This document shows, in pieces, positions 8,313 to 19,423 of a stretch of 64,000 bases of DNA; the first letter of the stretch is position 1; each line of letters begins with the position of its first letter. Both the position numbers and the translations under genes were made by a program. Where the stretch lies: assembly GCA_902779455.1 (NCBI GenBank), contig CACZBS010000001.1:147455-211454 (forward strand), given 5' to 3'. Origin of the DNA: an uncultured Prevotellaceae bacterium. Its GTDB lineage: Bacteria; Bacteroidota; Bacteroidia; Bacteroidales; Bacteroidaceae. The notes under the pieces are model-generated. The model was not told the DNA's origin. It worked only from the letters and a program-made list of their open reading frames with translations, and did not search any database.

Positions 8313-9769
8313 TAGACGTAAGAGGCATATCGAAGAGCTATGGCCGCGTGAAGGCGCTCAGCGACGTGACGTTCAGCGTCGGGCGGGGTGAGGTGTTCGG
8401 ACTCATCGGCCCTGACGGAGCGGGCAAGACGTCGCTCTTCCGCATCCTCTGCTCCCTGTTGCTGCCCGACGGCGGTACGGCCACGGTCGACGGCTACGAC
8501 GTGGTCAGCCAGATGCGCCAGGTGCGCCGGCTCGTGGGCTACATGCCGGGGCGCTTCTCGCTCTATCAGGACCTGACGGTCAGGGAGAACCTTGAGTTCT
8601 TTGCCACCATCTTCGGCACCACCGTCGATGAAGGCTACGACAGCATCCGCGCCATCTACTCGCAGATTGAGCGCTTCAGCAACCGAAAGGCGGGAGCCCT
8701 CTCGGGCGGCATGAAGCAGAAGCTGGCCCTGTCGTGCGCCCTGATTCATCAGCCCCGCGTGCTCTTTCTCGACGAGCCGACCACGGGCGTCGACCCTGTC
8801 AGCCGCAAGGAGCTCTGGGCCATGCTCGCCACGCTCAAGGAGCGCGACATCACGATCGTCGCCTCGACGCCCTATCTCGACGAGATCCGCTGCTGTGAGC
8901 GCGTGGCCTTCCTCAGCGAGGGCCATGTGCAGGGCATCGGCACGCCAGAGGCCATCCTCGACCGCTTTGCCGACGTCTTCTGTCCCCCAGGGCTTGAGAA
9001 AGAATCCGGGGCAGGGGCGGACAGCGCTGCCGAGACGGTCATCGAGGTGGAGCATCTGATGAAGGCCTTTGGCACGTTCCATGCTGTCGATGACATCTCG
9101 TTTAAGGTGAACAGGGGCGAGATATTCGGATTCCTCGGCGCCAACGGAGCCGGCAAGACGACAGCCATGCACATGCTGACAGGACTGAACCAGCCGACGA
9201 GCGGCCGCGGCCGTGTGGCCGGCTTCGACATCAGCACGGAGTATGAGCAGGTGAAGCGCCACATCGGCTACATGAGCCAGCGCTTCTCGCTCTACGACGA
9301 CCTGACGGTGCGCGAGAACATCCGGCTCTTCGGAGGCATCTACGGGATGAAGGACGACGAGATACGCCGCAAGACCGACCGCGTGCTCAGCGAGCTGCAG
9401 TTCAGTGACCACGCCGACGACCTGGTCGGCAGCCTGCCACTAGGCTGGAAGCAGAAGCTGGCCTTCACCGTCAGCATCTTCCACGATCCGTCGATCGTCT
9501 TCCTCGACGAGCCTACGGGCGGCGTCGACCCGGCCACGCGGCGCCAGTTCTGGCAGCTCATCTACGAGGCGGCCCGCCGCGGCATCACCGTCTTCGTGAC
9601 CACCCACTACATGGACGAGGCCGAATATTGCGACCGCATCTCAATCATGGTCGACGGCAAGATCAGCGCCATCGGCACGCCCAACGAGCTGAAGCGCCGC
9701 TACGGCCAGCCTGACATGGACCACGTCTTCACCCTCCTGGCCCGCCAGGCCAGGCGTTCAAGCGACTGA
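8309..9769 (+). CDS. Duplicated ABC ATPase (YbhF type)
   Basis: 486 residues holding two nucleotide-binding domains. Domain 1 has Walker A GPDGAGKTS (34-42), signature LSGGMKQKLAL and Walker B VLFLDEPTTGVD. Domain 2 has Walker A GANGAGKTT, Walker B IVFLDEPTGGVD and a signature changed to LPLGWKQKLAF. It powers the two ABC-2 permeases encoded next. YbhF of Enterobacteria is likewise a tandem ATPase, so the arrangement is known. The degenerate second signature suggests that the two ATP sites are not equal. Confidence 0.92.
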   Translation: MIDVRGISKSYGRVKALSDVTFSVGRGEVFGLIGPDGAGKTSLFRILCSLLLPDGGTATVDGYDVVSQMRQVRRLVGYMPGRFSLYQDLTVRENLEFFATIFGTTVDEGYDSIRAIYSQIERFSNRKAGALSGGMKQKLALSCALIHQPRVLFLDEPTTGVDPVSRKELWAMLATLKERDITIVASTPYLDEIRCCERVAFLSEGHVQGIGTPEAILDRFADVFCPPGLEKESGAGADSAAETVIEVEHLMKAFGTFHAVDDISFKVNRGEIFGFLGANGAGKTTAMHMLTGLNQPTSGRGRVAGFDISTEYEQVKRHIGYMSQRFSLYDDLTVRENIRLFGGIYGMKDDEIRRKTDRVLSELQFSDHADDLVGSLPLGWKQKLAFTVSIFHDPSIVFLDEPTGGVDPATRRQFWQLIYEAARRGITVFVTTHYMDEAEYCDRISIMVDGKISAIGTPNELKRRYGQPDMDHVFTLLARQARRSSD

Positions 9770-9780
9770 AAATAAACGAT

Positions 9781-10833
9781 ATGAAACCATTCCTCTCATT
9801 CGTCATCAAGGAGATGCGCCACATCCTGCGCGACCGCCGCACGATGCTCATCCTCTTCGGCATGCCCGTGGTGCTGATGCTCCTCTTCGGCTTTGCCATC
9901 ACGACCGATGTGCGCAATGTGCGGACGGTCGTCGTCACGTCGCAGATGAGCACTGAGACGCAGCAGGCCTTCGACCGCCTGTCCGCGTCCGACTACTTCA
10001 CGCTGACGGCCACCGTAGGCACACCCGCCGAGGCTGAGCGACTGATCAGAAGCCAGCATGCCGACCTGGCCGTCATTCCCGGCAGCGGCCACACGTGGCA
10101 GATCATGGTCGACGGCAGCGACCCCAACATGGCCCAGCAATGGAGCAGCTATGCGCAGCAGACCATCGTCAACCCGTCGGCGGCGCTGCTGCAGGTTAAG
10201 ATGCTCTACAACCCCCAGATGCGCTCGGCCTACAACTTCGTGCCCGCCATCATGGGTATGCTCCTGCTGCTCATCTGCGCCATGATGACCTCCGTCTCCA
10301 TCGTCCGCGAGAAGGAGCGGGGCACGATGGAGGTGCTTCTCGTCTCGCCCGTGCGCCCCCTGATGATCATCGTGGCCAAGGCCGTGCCCTATCTGCTGCA
10401 GGCGCTGCTCATCCTGGCCGTCATCCTGACGATGTCGTGGGCCGTGCTCGACGTGCCGCTGGCCAGCTCGCTGGTGTGGATCGTGGGCGTCTCGCTCATC
10501 TATATCATGCTGGCGCTGGCCCTGGGGCTGCTCATCTCGAATGTCGCACAGACCCAGTTTGTCGCCCTGCTCGTCTCGGCCATGGTGCTGCTGCTGCCGA
10601 CGGTGATGCTCTCGGGCATGCTCTTCCCCGTCGAGTCGATGCCGCGCGTGCTGCAATGGGTGGCGGCCGTCGTCCCTCCGCGCTATTACATCCAGGCCAT
10701 GCGCAAGCTGATGATCATGGGCGTGGGCATCCGCGAGGTGCTGCCCGAGGTCGGCTTCCTCTGTGGCGCTACCGCCCTGCTGCTTTTCGTTGCTCTCAAG
10801 AAGTTCAACCAACGTCTGTCCACTGCCGTATGA
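9781..10833 (+). CDS. ABC-2 type permease, subunit 1
   Basis: 350 residues. One N-terminal membrane helix (RTMLILFGMPVVLMLLFGFAI) is followed by a periplasmic domain of about 130 residues, then five helices in the second half (IMGMLLLLICAMMTSVSIVREKERGTMEVLLVSP and later). The motif REKERGTMEVLLVSP is the ABC-2 cytoplasmic coupling element. The substrate is unknown; YbhS/YbhR-like permeases export drugs and cations. The stop overlaps the start of the second permease (ATGA at 10830-10833). Confidence 0.9.
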   Translation: MKPFLSFVIKEMRHILRDRRTMLILFGMPVVLMLLFGFAITTDVRNVRTVVVTSQMSTETQQAFDRLSASDYFTLTATVGTPAEAERLIRSQHADLAVIPGSGHTWQIMVDGSDPNMAQQWSSYAQQTIVNPSAALLQVKMLYNPQMRSAYNFVPAIMGMLLLLICAMMTSVSIVREKERGTMEVLLVSPVRPLMIIVAKAVPYLLQALLILAVILTMSWAVLDVPLASSLVWIVGVSLIYIMLALALGLLISNVAQTQFVALLVSAMVLLLPTVMLSGMLFPVESMPRVLQWVAAVVPPRYYIQAMRKLMIMGVGIREVLPEVGFLCGATALLLFVALKKFNQRLSTAV

Positions 10834-11897
10834 CCACCCTACGCTATCTCATCTGGAAGGAGTTTCTGCAGATCCGCCGCAACTCGTTCATGCCGAAGAT
10901 CATCTTCGTCTTCCCCATTGTCATCATGTGCGTCATGCCATGGGTGATGAATCAGGAGGTGAAGCATATCGTCGTCGAGACTGTCGACAACGACCGCTCG
11001 CCGTCGTCGGAGCGGCTGATCCGCCAGATCGAAGCCAGCCGCTACTTCGTCTTCGCCGGCCAGCGGCCCTCATGGCAGGCAGCGCTGAGCGACATCGAGC
11101 AAAGCCGTGCCGACATCGTCGTCGTCATCCCCCCGCACTTCGGACGCGACCGCTCACTGGGGCGCCCATCGCCGCTGCTCATCGCTGCCAACGCCGTCAA
11201 CGGCACCAAGGGCAGCATCGGCTCGGCCTATCTCTCGCAGATGGTCGTCCCGGCTCACGAGGAGACCTTCTCGCTGAAGACGCTCTACAATCAGACTCAG
11301 AGCTACAAGGTCTTCATGATTCCCGCCCTGATGGGCATCCTGATGATGATGCTCTGCGGATTCCTGCCGGCCCTGAACATCGTGGGCGAGAAGGAGAAGG
11401 GGACCATCGAGCAGATCAACGTCACGCCCGTCTCCAAGTGGGCCTTCATCCTGGCCAAGCTCATCCCCTACTGGGTCATCGGCCTGCTGGTGCTCACCGT
11501 CTGCCTCGTGCTGGCGTGGGCCGTCTACGGCATCACTTGCCAGGGGCCCCTTGTGCTCGTCTATGTGCTGGCCGTCGTGCTGGCCCTCTTCTTCTCCTCG
11601 CTCGGACTGACCATCTCGAACTATAGCGAGACGATGCAGCAGGCCATGCTCGTCATGTGGTTCTTTGTCGTCTGCCTGATGCTGCTCAGCGGCCTGTTCA
11701 CGCCAACCCGCTCGATGCCCGCCTGGGCCTACGCGACGACCTATGTCAATCCGATGAGCTATTTCATCGACGGCGTCCGGACGGTCTTCGTCCGCGGGGG
11801 CGGGCTGGCCGACATCGCCCGTCAGCTGGCGGCCCTCTTAGGGCTGTCGACAGCCATGGCTGTCTGGGCTGTCGTCAGTTACAAGAAGAATCATTGA
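10830..11897 (+). CDS. ABC-2 type permease, subunit 2
   Basis: 355 residues from the ATG at 10830; the open frame extends far upstream inside the previous gene, but the overlapping ATGA start fits the operon. It has the same topology as its neighbour: an N-terminal helix (IIFVFPIVIMCVMPWVM), a periplasmic domain, and a five-helix block with the coupling motif GEKEKGTIEQINVTPVSKWAF. It is paralogous to the first permease and probably pairs with it as a heterodimer. No terminator is obvious directly after it; a repeat cluster begins at 11981. Confidence 0.9.
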   Translation: MTTLRYLIWKEFLQIRRNSFMPKIIFVFPIVIMCVMPWVMNQEVKHIVVETVDNDRSPSSERLIRQIEASRYFVFAGQRPSWQAALSDIEQSRADIVVVIPPHFGRDRSLGRPSPLLIAANAVNGTKGSIGSAYLSQMVVPAHEETFSLKTLYNQTQSYKVFMIPALMGILMMMLCGFLPALNIVGEKEKGTIEQINVTPVSKWAFILAKLIPYWVIGLLVLTVCLVLAWAVYGITCQGPLVLVYVLAVVLALFFSSLGLTISNYSETMQQAMLVMWFFVVCLMLLSGLFTPTRSMPAWAYATTYVNPMSYFIDGVRTVFVRGGGLADIARQLAALLGLSTAMAVWAVVSYKKNH

Positions 11898-11980
11898 GGC
11901 GGTTTTGTAAAATAAACTGACATTTGTCTGCGTGTAATTCGCAACGGTCTGATTTTTAGCGATATATTATTTTGAAGAAA

Positions 11981-12066
11981 AAGAAGCGGTGCTTTTCGAT
12001 GCGAGAAGTGCCGCTTTTTGTGTCGAGAAGCGGTCCTTTTTTGAACGTAAAGTGCCGCTTTTCTGC
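11981..12066. repeat. GAAGCGGTGCTTTT repeat cluster, locus 1
   Basis: Four units of about 22 nt in alternating orientation: GAAGCGGTGCTTTT, AAGTGCCGCTTTT, GAAGCGGTCCTTTT and AAGTGCCGCTTTT. Related arrays lie at 21928-22085 and 41820-41895. It fills most of the gap between the export operon and the OmpA-like gene; nothing else is recognisable there. Confidence 0.8.
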
Positions 12067-12122
12067 TGGCTAAATTTAGTATGTAAATAAAAATGACGGC
12101 TCGCCCAGGGACTTTAGGGCAC

Positions 12123-12155
12123 AAAAAAAGCCATCCGACGTGCGTGTCGGATGGC
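12123..12155 (-). terminator. Intrinsic terminator of the OmpA-like gene
   Basis: A perfect 10-bp stem GCCATCCGAC / GTCGGATGGC (12130-12139 and 12146-12155), followed on the reverse strand by seven T (12123-12129). It lies 23 nt after the stop codon. Confidence 0.88.
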
Positions 12156-12177
12156 CGTATGAGATGAGCGGGGACGT

Positions 12178-13038
12178 TTACTTGTCAGTCTCGGGGGCCT
12201 CGCCGATGAGCTCCATGAACTCGTCGAGCTTTGGCGTGATGATGATCTGGGTGCGGCGGTTGCGCTGCTTGCCAAGTTCAGTATCGTTGGACTGCAGGGG
12301 GTTGTATTCGCCACGTCCGCCAGCCGTGAGCCGCTTGGGGTCGACACCGTACTTGGTCTGCAGCTCCTGGACGACGCTGGATGCGCGGAGGCAGGAGAGG
12401 TCCCAGTTGTTGCGGATGTTCTCGCGCGAGATGGGCACGTTGTCCGTGTTGCCCTCGATGAGCACGTCGTAGTCCTTGTAGTCCTTGATGATCTTGGCAA
12501 TCTTCGACAGTGTCTCCGAGGCGCGGCTGTTGATGGTGTAGGTGCCGCTCTCGTAGAGCATGTTGTCGGCCAGCGAGATGTAGACGACGCCCTTCAGCAC
12601 CTGCACGTCGACCTCCTTGAGCTCCTCTTTCGAGAGCGAGCGGGTCAGGTTGTTGGTGAGCACCATGTTGAGCGAGTCGCTCTTCGACTTGACTTCGACG
12701 AGGTGGCGTATGTACTGGTTCGACTCGTTGATCTGGTCGACGAGCTTCTCAATGGAGATGTTGTTCTGCGAGGCGTTGGTCAGACTCTTGTCGAGCGACT
12801 CCTGCAGCTTGGCGTACTTGGCCTCGGCGGCCTTGAGGGCCTGCTGGAGTCCTTTCTGCTGCTCCTCGAGGCTGGTGATGCGGGCGTTCTTGCCGGCCAG
12901 GTCTTCCTTGGTCGACATGAGCGACTCGGTGAGGGCCTTGTTCTGGTCCTGACAGGCCACGAGGTCTTTCTTGCTGGCGCAGCTGCTGAAAGTCAGTGCG
13001 GCGGCTGCCAGACTTATTAATGCTACGTTTGTTTTCAT
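12178..13038 (-). CDS. OmpA-family peptidoglycan-binding lipoprotein
   Basis: 286 residues. A lipoprotein signal ends in LTFSSC near residue 20. A heptad-rich coiled coil (about 30-125) comes next, followed by a C-terminal OmpA/MotB domain: VDVQVLKGVVYISLADNML, VLIEGNTDNVPI, NWDLSCLRASSVV, RLTAGGRGEYNPL and NRRTQIII. Such proteins sit in the outer membrane and hold peptidoglycan non-covalently. It is monocistronic, with a TATATTTG promoter upstream and a strong terminator downstream. Confidence 0.9.
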   Translation of the reverse strand: MKTNVALISLAAAALTFSSCASKKDLVACQDQNKALTESLMSTKEDLAGKNARITSLEEQQKGLQQALKAAEAKYAKLQESLDKSLTNASQNNISIEKLVDQINESNQYIRHLVEVKSKSDSLNMVLTNNLTRSLSKEELKEVDVQVLKGVVYISLADNMLYESGTYTINSRASETLSKIAKIIKDYKDYDVLIEGNTDNVPISRENIRNNWDLSCLRASSVVQELQTKYGVDPKRLTAGGRGEYNPLQSNDTELGKQRNRRTQIIITPKLDEFMELIGEAPETDK

Positions 13039-13072
13039 AATCGCGTTCTTTTGTTTGTTGATAATTCGGTTG

Positions 13073-13080
13073 CAAATATA
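13073..13080 (-). promoter_or_regulatory. -7 box for the OmpA-like gene
   Basis: TATATTTG on the reverse strand, 34 nt upstream of the ATG at 13038. No TTTG is found at the -33 position. Confidence 0.55.
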
Positions 13081-13187
13081 CGCTTTCTGACGTCAAAAAC
13101 CTCGGAAAGTGAGTCGTAATTAGCATTATTTAAGCAAAAGGCGGGCGTTTTTCAGCTCCTTTATGTTCTTTACGCTTTCGTTGAGGT

Positions 13188-14231
13188 TTATAGTGTGGGC
13201 CAGCCGTCAGTGGTCCAGATGACGGGGCGCTGGATGAGGACTGACTGTCCGCCGTGTGGGATGCTGTAGCCATGACAGATGAAGACGGTCTCGCCCGTGG
13301 GCAGGTCGTAGGCGGCGCAGTGGCCAGCGGCCTCATATTCCGTCTTGTCGCCCTCGAGGAGGATGGTGCCTCCGCCTTCGAGCATGTCGCGGCCCTCACG
13401 GTCGAGGTATGGCCCGCTGACCTTCTTGGAGCGTCCGACTGCCACGCGGTAGTTGCTCTTCGCACCGCGACAGCAGTAGTCCCACGAGACAAAGAGGTAA
13501 TAGTAACCGTCGTGATGGAGGATGAAGGGCGCCTCGATGGCATTGCGGCCAGCATATTTCGAGGTGGGGTTCTCAGCCGCATTGGGGTCGCCGGGGCGAT
13601 GGCGGCGGGCGATGGTCACAGGGCGCGAAGCCAGATGCATCGTCGAGTCGAGCCTGGCCAGCTGGATGCCGTCCCAGAAGGAGCCCCACGTCAGCCAGGG
13701 CTGGTCGTCGTCGTCGATGACGAAGGCTGGATCGATGGCGTTCCAGTCGTCGCGCTTCTCACGCGAGGCGACGATGCAGCCCTCGTCGTTCCATCTCCCG
13801 TTGAGGCGGTCGGAGGTCATGAGGCCGATGGCCGATGTGTTCTTGCCGAAGGTTGAGCAGCTGTAGCCTAGCCACCAGCGGCCGTGCCATTGGATGATGT
13901 CGGGCGCCCAGACGTGGTTGCGGAAGCCGGGCACGGAGTCTTGGGTCCATTGGGGCAGCTGCTCGATGAAGGGGGTGGGCTGGACTACCCAGGTCTGGCG
14001 GTCCTTCGACGTGGCCCATTGCAGGCCCATGCCTGTTGAGAGCAGATAGTAGGTGCCGCGTTCGTAGGCCATGACAGGGTCGTGCACCATCATCGTGTCA
14101 GTCTGGAAGGCCATGTGGCGGTGGTAGGGGCGCTGGCCGCGAGGCTGGGGCTGGGCTTGGGCGAGGGCGGCATGGCATGCCGCCAAACAGAAGAAGAGCA
14201 GCAGGGAGGAATGTCGCGTTAAATGTTTCAT
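13188..14231 (-). CDS. Secreted GH43 arabinanase/arabinosidase-like protein
   Basis: 347 residues with a signal peptide (LLLFFCLAACHAALAQA). GH43 features in order: MMVHDPVMAYERGTYYLLST, whose Asp is the likely general base; NHVWAPDIIQWHGRWWLGYS; WNAIDPAFVIDDDDQPWLTWGSFWDG; and GRNAIEAPFILHHDGYYYLFVSWDYCCRG, whose Glu is the likely acid. This pattern is that of endo-1,5-alpha-L-arabinanases. The Cys in the signal region could mark a lipoprotein. It is 20 nt downstream of a chromate-transporter gene and seems to be the last gene of the purL operon, an unrelated partner. Confidence 0.88.
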   Translation of the reverse strand: MKHLTRHSSLLLFFCLAACHAALAQAQPQPRGQRPYHRHMAFQTDTMMVHDPVMAYERGTYYLLSTGMGLQWATSKDRQTWVVQPTPFIEQLPQWTQDSVPGFRNHVWAPDIIQWHGRWWLGYSCSTFGKNTSAIGLMTSDRLNGRWNDEGCIVASREKRDDWNAIDPAFVIDDDDQPWLTWGSFWDGIQLARLDSTMHLASRPVTIARRHRPGDPNAAENPTSKYAGRNAIEAPFILHHDGYYYLFVSWDYCCRGAKSNYRVAVGRSKKVSGPYLDREGRDMLEGGGTILLEGDKTEYEAAGHCAAYDLPTGETVFICHGYSIPHGGQSVLIQRPVIWTTDGWPTL

Positions 14232-14251
14232 GTTGGCCTTTTTTGGGGGGA

Positions 14252-14827
14252 TTAGTAAAGGAGGAGCAGGCCGGCGAAGCCAGCCATGAGTATCATCTTG
14301 ATGGGGTTGATCTTGAACAGTTTGGTGCCGATGAATGTCGCCACGAAGATGGCAATGCTGATCCAGAACTGCCAGCCGTTCTCCGAGGGCGACGAGAAGT
14401 TCTCCTTCGTGCAGAGCAACAGCGTGGCAGCTGCCAGGAGGCCTACCACGGCGGGTCGCAGGCCGCTGAAGATGCTCTGGACGGCTTGCGTCTTCATGTA
14501 CTTCATAAAGAGACGGGCAATGAGGATCATCAGGATGAGCGACGGCAGGACAAGTGCTGTCGTCGCCACGACGGAGCCCAGCACGGACATCGACATCGAC
14601 ATGCCTGCGTTGTGGCAGGCCGCATAGCCGCAGTAGGTGGCCGAATTGATGCCGATGGGGCCTGGCGTCATCTGGCTGATGGCGACGATGTCGGTGAATT
14701 GTGCCGACGTGAGCCAGTGCCAGTGTTCGACCGTCTCATGCTGAATGAGCGACAGCATGCCGTAGCCGCCGCCAAAGCCGAAGAGGCCTATCTCGAAGAA
14801 GGTGATGAACAGGTAGAGGTAGATCAT
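14252..14827 (-). CDS. Chromate transporter half-protein, second gene
   Basis: 191 residues from the ATG at 14827; the open frame upstream belongs to the overlap with the previous gene. The family motif FGFGGGYGMLSLI at the start and MTPGPIGINSATYCGY are those of CHR-family half-size transporters, with about six membrane helices. It overlaps the preceding half-gene by 4 nt (ATGA), as expected for a heterodimeric short-chain ChrA pair. Chromate as the real substrate is only a family-level statement; anion export is equally possible. Confidence 0.88.
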   Translation of the reverse strand: MIYLYLFITFFEIGLFGFGGGYGMLSLIQHETVEHWHWLTSAQFTDIVAISQMTPGPIGINSATYCGYAACHNAGMSMSMSVLGSVVATTALVLPSLILMILIARLFMKYMKTQAVQSIFSGLRPAVVGLLAAATLLLCTKENFSSPSENGWQFWISIAIFVATFIGTKLFKINPIKMILMAGFAGLLLLY

Positions 14828-15362
14828 TCCGTAGGTTTGATGTAGTTGCCATAGACATAGCCGCCGATGGCTGCGGCCAGGATGATGAGGACGGGCGAGA
14901 CGCCCATGAGCCATATCAGCAGGGCACCGGCGACGGGAATCCAGCAGTTGACCCACGAGATCTTGGCGCTCACGGCCAGGTTGAACGTAGGCACGGCGAT
15001 GAGGGCCACGACGGCGGGCCTGATGCCTCTGAAGATGGCGGCTACGACGGGATTGTCCTCAAACTGATGGAAGAACATGGCGATGGCGAGGATGATGAGG
15101 AACGAGGGGAGGGCGGTGCCGAGTGCACAGGCCAGTGCGCCCCGCACCTTGCGGAGCTTGTAGCCGATGAAGGTGCTGATGTTGATGGCGAAGACGCCTG
15201 GGCAACTCTGTGCGATGGCGATGAGGTCGAGAAACTCCTCCTTGGTCACCCACTTGTGCTTCTCGACTACCTCGGTCTCGATAATAGGTATCATGGCATA
15301 TCCACCCCCGAGGGTGAACATGCCAATCTTAAAGAATGTCTTGAAGCTCTCAGCGTAGATGC

Positions 15363-15366
<4 letters not shown>
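14824..15366 (-). CDS. Chromate transporter half-protein, first gene
   Basis: 180 residues. FTLGGGYAMIPIIETEVV near the N-terminus and AQSCPGVFAINISTFIGY are the conserved CHR motifs, here with CPG in place of the TPGP of the partner protein. Five or six hydrophobic segments follow. The gene overlaps purL by 4 nt upstream and its partner by 4 nt downstream, so purL and both halves are translationally coupled. Confidence 0.88.
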
Positions 15367-19256
<3,890 letters not shown>

Positions 19257-19291
19257 ATACCTTAATTATATATATTAATCGAATTTGCCTG

Positions 19292-19323
19292 CAAAGTTAC
19301 ACCTTTTTAGGCAGAAAACCAAA
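19292..19323 (-). promoter_or_regulatory. Promoter of the purL operon
   Basis: On the reverse strand TTTG (19320-19323), a 20-nt spacer and TAACTTTG (19292-19299): a full consensus match 35 nt upstream of the purL ATG. Confidence 0.75.
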
Positions 19324-19375
19324 TACTTCTATTGAAAAATATGCCTTGGGGTGGCACGTTTTGGAAAAAACATTG

Positions 19376-19383
19376 TACCTTTG
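19376..19383 (+). promoter_or_regulatory. -7 box for murF-alr
   Basis: TACCTTTG, 40 nt before the ATG at 19424, preceded by GTTTTGGAAAAAA. Divergent from the purL promoter. The -33 spacing is not ideal. Confidence 0.6.
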
Positions 19384-19423
19384 CAGTCGCAAGTAACCAT
19401 AAAGTTGAAAAAACAATAAGACC

